A DNA stretch of 64,000 bases from JBHGAV01 sp041946685 (lineage in GTDB: Bacteria; Acidobacteriota; Terriglobia; Bryobacterales; Bryobacteraceae): the NCBI GenBank assembly GCA_041946685.1, contig JBHGAV010000014.1:1-64000 (forward strand). Reading direction: 5' to 3'. The number at the start of each line of letters is the position of its first letter. The first letter of the stretch is position 1. Shown piece by piece: positions 31,489-40,100 of the stretch. The translations under genes were made by a program, and so were the position numbers. A model generated the notes under the pieces. It was not told the origin of the DNA. It did not search any database and saw only the letters and a program-made list of their open reading frames with translations.

Positions 31489-32654
31489 GCCTGGCCCGCT
31501 CCATACATGAACAGATGCAGCGCGGCAGTTGGGTCCGCCGCATGTTCGAAGAAGGCGCCCGGCTGAAAGCGGAGCGAGGCGCCGATCGAATCTTCGATTT
31601 CACGCTGGGCAATCCCGACGTCGACCCTCCATCTGAGGTCCTGGCGGCTCTCTCCCGCCTCGCGACTCAAAACCCTTTGGGCGTGCACGGCTACATGCCG
31701 AACGCCGGCTACCTGAGCGCGCGCGCTGCCGTCGCCGCCCATCTTGCCTCCCGGACGGGGCTGCCGTTCACCGCGGATCACGTCATCATGACTGTCGGCT
31801 CTGCCGGCGCATGCAACATTTTCCTCCGCTCGGTGCTGGACCCCGGCGATGAAGTGATCGTGCTGATGCCGTGTTATTCGGAGTATCCGTTCTACGTCCT
31901 GAATCACGCCGGGCGCCTAGTGGCGGTCGAGACCGGCGAGGATTTTCTACCGGACGTCGGACGCATCGCGGCGGCAATCACCCCGCGCACCAAGGCGATC
32001 ATCCTGAACAGCCCCAACAATCCGACAGGCCGTATCTACCCCGAGCCGCTTCTGCGGGACCTGGACCGTTTGCTCTCGGGCCTCGATCATCCGGTGACCG
32101 TCATCAGCGACGAGCCCTACCGGCCGATCACATTTGACGGCCGCACTCACCCGGAGATCCCGGCCCTGATCGGCCGCACCGTCATCGCCGACTCATGGTC
32201 GAAGACCTTTGCCATCCCGGGAGAACGGATCGGATACCTGGCCCTTTCGCCGCGCCTGCCCGAGGCGGCGGCGCTCATGGATGCCTGCATCTTCGCCAAC
32301 CGCATCCTGGGATTCGTCAACGCTCCGGCTTTGTGGCAGAGAGTGGTGACCGAGACCATCGATTGCTCGCCGGACATCAGCAGCTACCAGCAGCGCCGGG
32401 ACCTCATGTATGATGGCCTGCGCCGCATCGGGTACGAAGTCCAGAGGCCCGAGGGCACGTTCTACATCTTCCCCAAGACCCCCATCCCGGACGACATTGC
32501 GTTCATGCGCATCCTTCTGGAGGAAGGAGTATTGGCCGTGCCGGGTTCCGGCTTCGGCCGCAGCGGGCACCTGCGGCTCTCGTTGACCGTCCCACAGGAA
32601 GTGATCCAGCGATCCCTTCCTGCCTTCGAGCGAGCGCTTGTCCGCTGCCGTTAA
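31485..32654 (+). CDS. PLP-dependent class I/II aminotransferase
   Basis: 389 residues. Fold type I: TLGNPDVDPPSEV, the PLP-binding NSPNNPTG near 175-182, D209-x-PYR, and the Schiff-base lysine K240 in DSWSKTFAIPGERIGY. The C-terminal GSGFGRSGHLRLSL binds the carboxylate. It is placed fourth after iorAB, so it likely transaminates Phe, Tyr or Trp to the aryl pyruvate used by IorAB. The substrate range is inferred. Confidence 0.9.
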   Translation: MSLARSIHEQMQRGSWVRRMFEEGARLKAERGADRIFDFTLGNPDVDPPSEVLAALSRLATQNPLGVHGYMPNAGYLSARAAVAAHLASRTGLPFTADHVIMTVGSAGACNIFLRSVLDPGDEVIVLMPCYSEYPFYVLNHAGRLVAVETGEDFLPDVGRIAAAITPRTKAIILNSPNNPTGRIYPEPLLRDLDRLLSGLDHPVTVISDEPYRPITFDGRTHPEIPALIGRTVIADSWSKTFAIPGERIGYLALSPRLPEAAALMDACIFANRILGFVNAPALWQRVVTETIDCSPDISSYQQRRDLMYDGLRRIGYEVQRPEGTFYIFPKTPIPDDIAFMRILLEEGVLAVPGSGFGRSGHLRLSLTVPQEVIQRSLPAFERALVRCR

Positions 32655-32662
32655 CTGATTCC

Positions 32663-33979
32663 ATGAATCGAGTCATCATTCTTGCCCTCTTCGCGGTTCT
32701 GCGGCTCTGCGGTCAATCCGAGAACGGCCGCACCATCGAGTTCGGTTTCGAGTACCGGATACGAAACGAAAACTGGAACAACCTGTTCGATTTCAACGAC
32801 AGCCTCGACGACCAGCGCGTGCAGGTGCGTCACCGCGGCCGCATCTGGATGAAGGCGCCGGCCTCCAGCAACGTCGACGTGGTCATCGGGTTGAACCAGG
32901 AAACGAACCAGATCCTTACGCCCGACCGCCCGTTTCAGCTTGACGAAACGGTCTTCGAGACGGCTTATGTGGACATCAAGAAGCTGTTCGTGAAAGGGCT
33001 GACTTTGCGCGTCGGGCGCCAGAACCTGATCAAGAACGAAGGCTTTCTGATGCTGGAAGGCAGCCCCGGCGACGGCTCGCGGACCATATACTTCAACGCC
33101 GCTGTGCTTGGGTACGCGTGGAAGAAGTCCAAGCTGGAGCTGATGGCGATCTCCAATCCCCGGACGGACCGGTATCTTCCGCGCATCCACGACCGCCGCA
33201 AAGCCATCTTCGATTGGGGGGAACAGGCGATCGGGAGCTACTACACCGACAACAACCTCAAGAACACCTCCATCGAGGCCTATTACTTCTACAAGAAAGA
33301 GACGGGCGATCTCAGGCCTCCCACGCATTTCCAGTACCAGGGGGACCGGCACATCTCGACCGGCGGCGGACGCGTCGTGCACAGGCTCCCACACGGTCTG
33401 AGCCTCAACGGCGAGCTTGCCCTCCAGTGGGGTGCGCAGCGCCCGAACATGACCATCGCAGGCCGGGGCGGCTACGCCTACGTGAAGAAGACCTTCGGCG
33501 GAGGGCGGCACTACGTCCTCGGCGGCTATATCGGCATGTCCGGCGACGACCCGTCGACGACCAACAAGGTGGAAGGCTGGGATCCGCTGTTTTCCCGCTG
33601 GCCCAAGTGGAGCGAGATGTATATTTACAGCCAGTTCCGCGAGAAGGGCCCCAGCTACTGGACCAATACAAGCATGTGGCAGGGCGAACTCGGCTACTCT
33701 CCCATCAAGCCCGTTACCGTCCGTCTCACCTACTACCGGATGAACGCCTACTACCCGTTCCGCGCCGGGAGCCCTCTGACGTTCGGGACGGGCTCTGTGC
33801 GAGGGGATCATCCGCAGATCCGCGTGGACTGGAACCCGAACAAGTACGTGAAGACGCACGTGCTTTACGAACACCTCGTGCCGGGCAACTTCTACTCGGT
33901 CGGTTCGCAGTCCTACTTCCTGCGGTTCGAGGCCATCTTCACCTACACGGGCTCGGTCAAGATCGGCCGCCATTCCTAG
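32663..33979 (+). CDS. alginate-export-domain outer membrane porin
   Basis: 438 residues. A short signal peptide (MNRVIILALFAVLRLCGQ) is followed by a beta-barrel rich in alternating aromatic and polar residues: EFGFEYRIRNENWNNLFDF, VRHRGRIWMKA, then the conserved LRVGRQNLIKNEGFLMLEG and a C-terminal strand ending TGSVKIGRH. It matches the alginate_exp family of AlgE-like porins. The final residue is not Phe, which is unusual for a barrel. It may release or take up an anionic polysaccharide. It lies 8 bp after the aminotransferase gene. Confidence 0.85.
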   Translation: MNRVIILALFAVLRLCGQSENGRTIEFGFEYRIRNENWNNLFDFNDSLDDQRVQVRHRGRIWMKAPASSNVDVVIGLNQETNQILTPDRPFQLDETVFETAYVDIKKLFVKGLTLRVGRQNLIKNEGFLMLEGSPGDGSRTIYFNAAVLGYAWKKSKLELMAISNPRTDRYLPRIHDRRKAIFDWGEQAIGSYYTDNNLKNTSIEAYYFYKKETGDLRPPTHFQYQGDRHISTGGGRVVHRLPHGLSLNGELALQWGAQRPNMTIAGRGGYAYVKKTFGGGRHYVLGGYIGMSGDDPSTTNKVEGWDPLFSRWPKWSEMYIYSQFREKGPSYWTNTSMWQGELGYSPIKPVTVRLTYYRMNAYYPFRAGSPLTFGTGSVRGDHPQIRVDWNPNKYVKTHVLYEHLVPGNFYSVGSQSYFLRFEAIFTYTGSVKIGRHS

Positions 33980-34021
33980 GCCGCCAAGTCGAAGACCGCG
34001 ATTTGAGCAACAATAGCGGTT

Positions 34022-35959
34022 ATGCGCATACCGACTTCGATCCTGATTCTAGCCGCCACCGCGCTGTGGGCGAGCAGTACGCGGATGCCCGACGGGCGGG
34101 AGTTTCCGAACTGGGAGAAGCCGCTTCAGTTCTCCAAGACCTACTACGTGGACGGCAACGCTGCCAATGCGGATGACAACGGCCCCGGAACCAGGGAGCG
34201 CCCGTTCCGCACCATCGGCAAAGCCGCCGAAGTCTTGCAGCCCGGCGAGCGGGTGGTGATTGCCGAAGGCGTCTACCGCGAGTGCGTGCGGCCGGCCCGC
34301 GGCGGAACGGGGCCCGACAGGATGATCAGCTACGAGGCCGCCCCCGGCGCCAAGGTGATCATCAAAGCCTCGGCCGTGCTGAAGGACTGGAAACCGAGCA
34401 CCGGTTTTGCGATGGGTGGCCGGCGGGGTGACCCGGGAGCGCAGGATCCGGGCAAGCTCAGAATCTGGGAGACCCGGTTGGATCCGAAGCTGTTTGCCGA
34501 CGACGGCTACAACCCGTTCGCCATGGTGAACGTAATCCAGGACCGCTACTGGCTCAACTACGGCCGCATCGACATGGCGCCTTACTTCCGCCGCCGGGGG
34601 ATGGTTTTCGTCGACGGAAAGCCGCTCGAACCGGTCGAGCTTTTCAGCCACCTGATTGCCCCCTCGACCCGCTCGTTGAACTTCTTCAGCGAAGTACGCT
34701 GGACGCCTCTGTTCGACGAGATCGGCGGCGCGGGTGGAAAGCTGTTCGTCGAGAACACCGGCCTTAAGCTGCACATCCGCCTGCCGAACGACGACAGCCC
34801 CGATAAGTACTTGATCGAGGCCACCGTGCACGAGCAGGCCTTTGTGCCCGTGGAACGCTACCAGGGCTACATCCGCGTCAAGGGCCTCACCTTCATGCAC
34901 GCGGGCAACGGGTTCCCGGTGCCCCAGCGCGGCATGGTCTCGACCAACCGGGGGCACCATTGGATCTTTGAGGACAACGTCGTCGAGTGGGCCAACAGCG
35001 TGGGCCTCGACGTCGGCAACGAGGATTGGGGCGCCGCGCCGCCGCCGGACATGGTCGGCGGCCACCTCGTCCGCCGCAACACCTTCCGCTACTGCGGCAT
35101 CGAGGGCATCGGCGGAACGGGCGGGCCACGGGACGTGCTGGTGGAGGGCAACCTTTTCGAGTGGATCGGGTGGCAGAACGCCGCCAACATGTCGGAGTCG
35201 GCGGCCATGAAGATGCACAACGCCGACAACGTGCTGTTCAAGAACAATGTTGTGCGGCGCGTCCGTTACGGAAACGGCGTCTGGCTCGACATCATGAACG
35301 TCAACTGCCGCCTGACGGGCAACGTCTTCGCCGACATCCCCGGCACGGTGAACCCGCACGCCATCCATATCGAGGGCAGCCAGCGCGTCAACCAGATCGA
35401 CAACAACATCTTCATGAAGATCAGGGCCGGAGTGCTGATCCGGGACACCAACAACGTGATCGTGGCGCACAACCTGTTCATCGACTGCGAGGACGCGGGA
35501 GTGACCAGCACCTCGGGCCTGGGCGGACCCCGCCTGATCGGCGGCCATACCAACGACGGGCGCGGCAACCGGATCTTTAACAACATATTCCACAACACGG
35601 GCCGCGCCGCCATCGAGTTCACCAACGCCTTCAACCAGTCCGACGGCAACGTCTTCAGCCGCATGGGCGGCGGCTTCCTCCGCATTCTCCGGCCCGAGCC
35701 GCAGGAGTGGCTCGACCTGGAGTACTGGCGGGAACAACGAGGCTGGGACAAGGCCGGCGCCATGTCGGAACTGGATGTCGCCTACGACATCGGCGCACTG
35801 GAGTTGACCCTGGTCCCGCGCGGCAAGCTGGCGCGAGTGCCCCTCTTCAACAACATCGACACGGACATGTTCGGGAAAGCAGCCGGCGCCGAGCGCCTTC
35901 CCGGCCCATTTGCAGACCTCGAAGCAGGCTACAGAAGCCGGAAGATTGATCCCCGCTGA
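34022..35959 (+). CDS. secreted right-handed beta-helix protein (polysaccharide lyase-like)
   Basis: 645 residues. The signal peptide MRIPTSILILAATALWASS is followed by a DUF1565-like start (YYVDGNAANADDNGPGTRERPFRTIGKAAEVLQPGERVVIAEGVYRE) and, from about residue 280, parallel beta-helix repeats with NNVIVAHNLFIDC and NRIFNNIFHNTG ladders. Beta-helix proteins of this kind degrade or bind acidic polysaccharides. It is 42 bp after the alginate-export-like porin and may work with it on the same polymer (inference). Confidence 0.8.
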   Translation: MRIPTSILILAATALWASSTRMPDGREFPNWEKPLQFSKTYYVDGNAANADDNGPGTRERPFRTIGKAAEVLQPGERVVIAEGVYRECVRPARGGTGPDRMISYEAAPGAKVIIKASAVLKDWKPSTGFAMGGRRGDPGAQDPGKLRIWETRLDPKLFADDGYNPFAMVNVIQDRYWLNYGRIDMAPYFRRRGMVFVDGKPLEPVELFSHLIAPSTRSLNFFSEVRWTPLFDEIGGAGGKLFVENTGLKLHIRLPNDDSPDKYLIEATVHEQAFVPVERYQGYIRVKGLTFMHAGNGFPVPQRGMVSTNRGHHWIFEDNVVEWANSVGLDVGNEDWGAAPPPDMVGGHLVRRNTFRYCGIEGIGGTGGPRDVLVEGNLFEWIGWQNAANMSESAAMKMHNADNVLFKNNVVRRVRYGNGVWLDIMNVNCRLTGNVFADIPGTVNPHAIHIEGSQRVNQIDNNIFMKIRAGVLIRDTNNVIVAHNLFIDCEDAGVTSTSGLGGPRLIGGHTNDGRGNRIFNNIFHNTGRAAIEFTNAFNQSDGNVFSRMGGGFLRILRPEPQEWLDLEYWREQRGWDKAGAMSELDVAYDIGALELTLVPRGKLARVPLFNNIDTDMFGKAAGAERLPGPFADLEAGYRSRKIDPR

Positions 35960-35967
35960 TCAGCGGG
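35952..35967. other. 16-bp palindrome containing two convergent stop codons
   Basis: CCCGCTGATCAGCGGG ends the beta-helix gene with TGA (35957-35959) and, on the other strand, ends the glycosyltransferase gene with TGA (35962-35960). The two reading frames abut with no space between them. The palindrome may act as a bidirectional stem-loop. Confidence 0.7.
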
Positions 35968-37573
35968 CCGCCTCGACCTGCATGCGCCGCTGGCGCTCGT
36001 AGCGCAGCCGCATGCGGTACTCCTGATAGAGCGTGGCAAACGCCGCCCAGTAGTAGCCGGAGACGAACAGGGCCAGGAACGGCAGGGCCATGTAGTTCAG
36101 GCTGTCGATGGCCCAGTAGATCGTGTACAGGAAGTAGGTGCCGATCCCGATCTCGATGAACGGCAGCCAGCCGCTCTTGCGCCGGTACTTGACGTCCTCC
36201 ACCCGGCCTTGATCGCCGGAGATGGCGTACTTGGCCGTGCGCACGAAGCTGCTCTTGATCCCGAACAGCGCCTCCAGGACCGCTCGGGTGTTGATCACCG
36301 CGAGGCCCACCCCGACCGCCAGAAGCGCCGGGATCATGAAGATCGACCGCTTCCACGTCTTCGGACGGAGCTCCCGCTGCGCCATGAGGTAGAACGCCGA
36401 CAGCGAGAAGAACGAGGCGACGATCAGCGGTAAATCGATCAACACCATCTGCCACCAGCCGATATAGAAGCGCACGATCATCACCGGCACCATCAGGGCC
36501 GAGACAACCATCATCAGCGGGTAGGAAATGTTCGGGGTCAGATGGAAGATCGCTTCGGCCTTGTGGCGCCAGGAAATCGGAGCACGTAAGATCGCGGGCA
36601 ACAGCTTCTTGGCGGTCTGGACCAGGCCCTTGGCCCAGCGCGACTGCTGCACCTGGAAGGCGTGCATCTCGACGGGAAGTTCCGAAGGGCAATCCAAGCC
36701 CGGCAGGTAGACGAACCGCCACCCCTTGAGTTGCGCCCGGTAGCTGAGGTCGCAATCCTCGGTCAGGGTGTCGTGCTGCCAACCGCCCGCGTCCTCGATC
36801 ATCTTGCGCCGGAGGACACCGCCGGTGCCGTTGAAGTTGAAGAACAGCCCGCGGCCGCAACGCGCGACGTGCTCGAGAACGAAGTGCCCGTCCAGCAGCA
36901 TAGCCTCGACCTCGGTCAGCACGTTGTACTCACGGTTGAGGTAACTCCAGCGGGTCTGCACCACGCCCACGGACGGATCGGCGAAGTGATGGACGGTCCG
37001 TTTCAGGAAGTCGGCGGGAGGGACGAAATCGGCGTCGAACACGGCGATGAGCTCGCCGGTGGCGGTCTCGAGTCCCTCCTGCAACGCGCCGGCCTTGAAG
37101 CCTTCGCGGTTGGCGCGATGGCGATACTCGATAGGGTGCCCCGCGGCGCGGAAGCGCTCGACGAGCGCTTCGGTGAACGGGTGCGTGTCGTCGGTGGAAT
37201 CGTCGAGCACCTGGATTTGCAGCAACTCCTTGGGGTAGTCCAGCTTGACCACCTCTTCGATCAGCCGCTGGACGACGTACCTCTCGTTGTACAGGGGAAG
37301 CTGCACGGTCACGCGCGGGAGCTTCTCCAGCCGCTTGGGGGGCTCCACGGGGAGATGCTTGCGGACCTTAAGGTAGCTGCGCATGATCTCATAGCGATGC
37401 ATCCCGTAGATGGAGAGCACCACCATGATTCCGAAGTAGGGGATGAGCAGCGACCAGTCGAACCAACTGAGCTGATGAATTCCCGAGAAGGTGTCGTCGT
37501 TCAGCGCGTTCACCGCCCGGTCGATGGGCGAAGAGGCGAACAGGAGAGCCACAGGGCTCAAGGCTGCAAACAT
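35960..37573 (-). CDS. processive family-2 glycosyltransferase (membrane beta-glycan synthase type)
   Basis: 537 residues from the ATG at 37573; a longer frame to 37642 lacks support. An N-terminal membrane span is followed by the GT-A domain: VLDDSTDD, FDADFVPP, TLTEDCDLSYRAQLKGW and QQSRW are the D-D-D-QxxRW motifs of processive cellulose/hyaluronan-type synthases. After it come at least five C-terminal spans. It would extrude a beta-linked polysaccharide across the inner membrane. No BcsB-type partner is present in the window, so the product is unknown. Confidence 0.9.
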   Translation of the reverse strand: MFAALSPVALLFASSPIDRAVNALNDDTFSGIHQLSWFDWSLLIPYFGIMVVLSIYGMHRYEIMRSYLKVRKHLPVEPPKRLEKLPRVTVQLPLYNERYVVQRLIEEVVKLDYPKELLQIQVLDDSTDDTHPFTEALVERFRAAGHPIEYRHRANREGFKAGALQEGLETATGELIAVFDADFVPPADFLKRTVHHFADPSVGVVQTRWSYLNREYNVLTEVEAMLLDGHFVLEHVARCGRGLFFNFNGTGGVLRRKMIEDAGGWQHDTLTEDCDLSYRAQLKGWRFVYLPGLDCPSELPVEMHAFQVQQSRWAKGLVQTAKKLLPAILRAPISWRHKAEAIFHLTPNISYPLMMVVSALMVPVMIVRFYIGWWQMVLIDLPLIVASFFSLSAFYLMAQRELRPKTWKRSIFMIPALLAVGVGLAVINTRAVLEALFGIKSSFVRTAKYAISGDQGRVEDVKYRRKSGWLPFIEIGIGTYFLYTIYWAIDSLNYMALPFLALFVSGYYWAAFATLYQEYRMRLRYERQRRMQVEAAR

Positions 37574-37685
37574 AGGAATCGGTTCCAGCGGTGCCTGCTC
37601 TCCAGGGTGGAGGCAATTGATTATAACCCGCCAGACTTTCAATGTATCTACTTTATGTGGGGTAGCGCAGGCCCCGCCGGGCAGT

Positions 37686-38066
37686 TCAGGCGGCTTCCTT
37701 CATCATGGCCACGATGACCGCCTCAACCTCCCGGGCTACGGGCAGAAGCGAAGGTGTGGCGAAGATCTTCATCAGCGCGGTGGGAAGGATGGTCGCCAGC
37801 CGGTAACCGTTGAACCCCCGGTAGACTGAGATGCGGCACGGAAGTGCCGTGGACACCGCCCCGTTGGCCTCCAGCACCTTCTTGGCCTGGTGCGGATTGC
37901 AGACCTCGTAGACCACGCACTCTCCGGCGAACTCCACACCTTTCTTGGCCATAGTTTCCTTCAGGTTATGAACGGCGACCACTCCGAACTGATGTCGGGC
38001 GGCGGCCTCGTGCAAGCCCTTGTCGATTGCTTCCAGGTTCTTGGCGGAATCTATTTCGAATAGCAT
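37686..38066 (-). CDS. DUF302 domain protein
   Basis: 126 residues from the ATG at 38066, behind GGAGTT. The DUF302 pattern is clear: a helix-strand start, then VVAVHNLKETMAKKGVEFAGECVVYEVCNPHQAKKVLEANGAVSTALPCRISVYRG. Structures of the family are two-layer sandwiches that bind a ligand; roles in detoxification have been suggested. It is a single gene, divergent from the 4-TM gene at 38161. Confidence 0.88.
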   Translation of the reverse strand: MLFEIDSAKNLEAIDKGLHEAAARHQFGVVAVHNLKETMAKKGVEFAGECVVYEVCNPHQAKKVLEANGAVSTALPCRISVYRGFNGYRLATILPTALMKIFATPSLLPVAREVEAVIVAMMKEAA

Positions 38067-38160
38067 CGCAACTCCATGGTAGTCCGAATGGAAGCGTCCT
38101 GGAACAGAATTCCACACGTTGTCGTACCTGTAATAGAATGAAGCGGTTCCCGGAGGACAA

Positions 38161-38565
38161 ATGAGAGATCACGTCCGGATCCTCGCATATCTGCACATCG
38201 TGTTCGGTTCGCTGGGTCTGGTGGGCGCCCTTATCGTACTGCTCGTGTTCGGCGGCATTGCGGGGATCGTGGGGATGGCGAATCCGAACGATCCGGATGC
38301 GTTGCATGTTGCGGTCCCGATTATCGGGGTCGTCGGCTTCCTGATTTGTGCGTTCGTCGCGCTGGTCTCCATCCCCGGCATCATCGCGGGCGTGGGCCTC
38401 CTGAAGTTCCGGCCGTGGGCGCGCATGCTCGGGATCGTGCTGAGCGCGCTGGACTTACTGCACGTGCCCTTGGGCACGATTCTGGGGATCTACGGCTTGT
38501 GGGTGCTGCTGAAGCCAGAGACCGAGCAACTGTTCGCCTACACCGCCCAACCCCAGACGCGATGA
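38161..38565 (+). CDS. four-span membrane protein of unknown function
   Basis: 134 residues behind GGAGGA. Four hydrophobic segments are seen at about residues 5-35, 48-72, 76-95 and 98-118, with short connecting loops and a hydrophilic tail. The family is the common small DUF4870-like or ABC-permease-like hypothetical membrane type; none is matched firmly. It converges on the oxidoreductase genes. Confidence 0.7.
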   Translation: MRDHVRILAYLHIVFGSLGLVGALIVLLVFGGIAGIVGMANPNDPDALHVAVPIIGVVGFLICAFVALVSIPGIIAGVGLLKFRPWARMLGIVLSALDLLHVPLGTILGIYGLWVLLKPETEQLFAYTAQPQTR

Positions 38566-38658
38566 CTAGGTCGAGCCGGTCATTGCGCCCGCGGAGGGCT
38601 GGCAAAGTAGTCCCTGCGCTTCCCCGTCTTTCTCGCCCGCAGACCTCAGTTGTACGTG

Positions 38659-40086
38659 CTAGGCGGGAAGTTCAAAGCCCTTTCGGTAAGAGGGCCGCTG
38701 GAGAAACTGGTTGGCCTCGCTATCCGCAAACCTGCCGCGCTTGGCGTCGTAGCGCAGAAGCTTACCCTTGTTGCGGATGGCGATGTCACCCAGCAGCGCG
38801 ATCTCGGAGATGATTCCGCCGTAGGCAAAATCGGCCGAGGTCGGCTTGCCCGCCTTCGCACACTCCACCCATTCCATCCAATGGCTGGTATCAATGCGCG
38901 GAATGGTCCTGGCGGGCCGTTTATAATCCCTGTTCAACTCCTCGGGAATGAGCTTCACCTGCTGCATCGCACCCGGCTTGCTCGCGTAGATGGGGCCGAA
39001 CACAATGGCGCCGCTGGTTCCCACGATGATTCCGCCGCCCGTCGGCGGCTTATCTTCCGCCTTCCACCACTTCGTCAGCGGCGGCATCTTGTCGTTGTGG
39101 TGCCAGGTGAGCGTCACCGGCGGCTTCTTGCCCCGCGCCGGGAATCCGTACCGGACTACCGCGAAACGCGGGTACTTCTGGGTCTTGTCGGCGACCGTAT
39201 CCCATTCGGCGTCCGTTCCCACCGCCTCGATCGTCTCCGGGAGCCCCAGGTCCAGCGCCCAGGCTATCGGGTCGATGTAGTGCGGGCCGTGGTCGCCCAA
39301 CTTGCCCGCCCCGAAATCGTACCAATATCGCCACCGGTTCGGATGGTACATCGAATTGAACGGCCGGGAGGGCGCCGGCCCAAGCCACAAGTCCCAGTTC
39401 AGCTCGGGGGGAACCGGAACGTCGTCCTGAATGTGTTTCAGGTCGTCGTAGTAACTGGGGGAGCCCGGCCGGATCGTCTCGTACTCGTAGACGTGAGCCT
39501 CGCGCACGTCGCCGATAGCGCCGTCACGGACCCACTCGACAATGGCGCGGCAATCCTCCGAAGCGTGACCCTGCACACAGGTCGATGTGATGACCTTCTT
39601 GTGCTTCTTCTCCGCCGCCATCATGGCGCGGTTCTCCTGGACCGAGATCCCCAACGGCTTCTCGCAGAAGACGTGCTTGCCCATCTTCATCGCCGTGAGC
39701 ACCGCCTGGGCGTGAGTGTGATCCGGGGTGCTCACCACCACGCCGTCGATCTGCTTATCCATCTCCTGGAGCATCACGCGCCAGTCGTCGAAACGCCTGG
39801 CCGAAGGGTACTTCTTGGCCAGGGAGGCGGCCGTGCCGATCATCCCCCGACCGCCGCTCGACTCGCGCCAATCGACATCGCACAACGCCACGATGTTCTG
39901 GCTGGCCATTTCGTTGATCTGGGTCCGGCCAGCCATCCCACACCCGATGAAGGCGAGGTTCATCTTCTCGCTGGGGGCGAGGACTCTTCCCCTGCCAAGC
40001 ACCTGGGGCGGCAGAATCGTGAACCCTGCCGCCGCCGTGCCGAGGGCCAGCGCCCTTCTACGCGATAATTCGTCTGGGTGTCTCAT
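38659..40086 (-). CDS. Tat-exported Gfo/Idh/MocA family oxidoreductase
   Basis: 475 residues. The N-terminus SRRRALALGTAAAGFTILPPQVLG is a twin-arginine-type signal. The Rossmann domain has MNLAFIGCGMAGRTQ, GVVVSTPDHTHAQA and CEKPLG, the usual NAD(P)-binding and catalytic Lys motifs, and a C-terminal alpha/beta domain follows. Substrates are sugars or sugar acids. It is the second of two tandem paralogues, about 14 bp downstream of the other, which suggests they act in the same pathway. Confidence 0.9.
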   Translation of the reverse strand: MRHPDELSRRRALALGTAAAGFTILPPQVLGRGRVLAPSEKMNLAFIGCGMAGRTQINEMASQNIVALCDVDWRESSGGRGMIGTAASLAKKYPSARRFDDWRVMLQEMDKQIDGVVVSTPDHTHAQAVLTAMKMGKHVFCEKPLGISVQENRAMMAAEKKHKKVITSTCVQGHASEDCRAIVEWVRDGAIGDVREAHVYEYETIRPGSPSYYDDLKHIQDDVPVPPELNWDLWLGPAPSRPFNSMYHPNRWRYWYDFGAGKLGDHGPHYIDPIAWALDLGLPETIEAVGTDAEWDTVADKTQKYPRFAVVRYGFPARGKKPPVTLTWHHNDKMPPLTKWWKAEDKPPTGGGIIVGTSGAIVFGPIYASKPGAMQQVKLIPEELNRDYKRPARTIPRIDTSHWMEWVECAKAGKPTSADFAYGGIISEIALLGDIAIRNKGKLLRYDAKRGRFADSEANQFLQRPSYRKGFELPA

Positions 40087-40100
40087 GCGCGTGTCCTCCG

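Noticed and set aside
34049..35737. Minus-strand open frame of 562 codons
   Set aside because: It is antisense to the beta-helix gene; Val/Asp/His-rich composition is typical of shadow frames in GC-rich DNA.
38650..40068. Plus-strand open frame of 472 codons
   Set aside because: Opposite a Tat-signal oxidoreductase with clear NAD-binding and EKP motifs; no domain in the plus frame.
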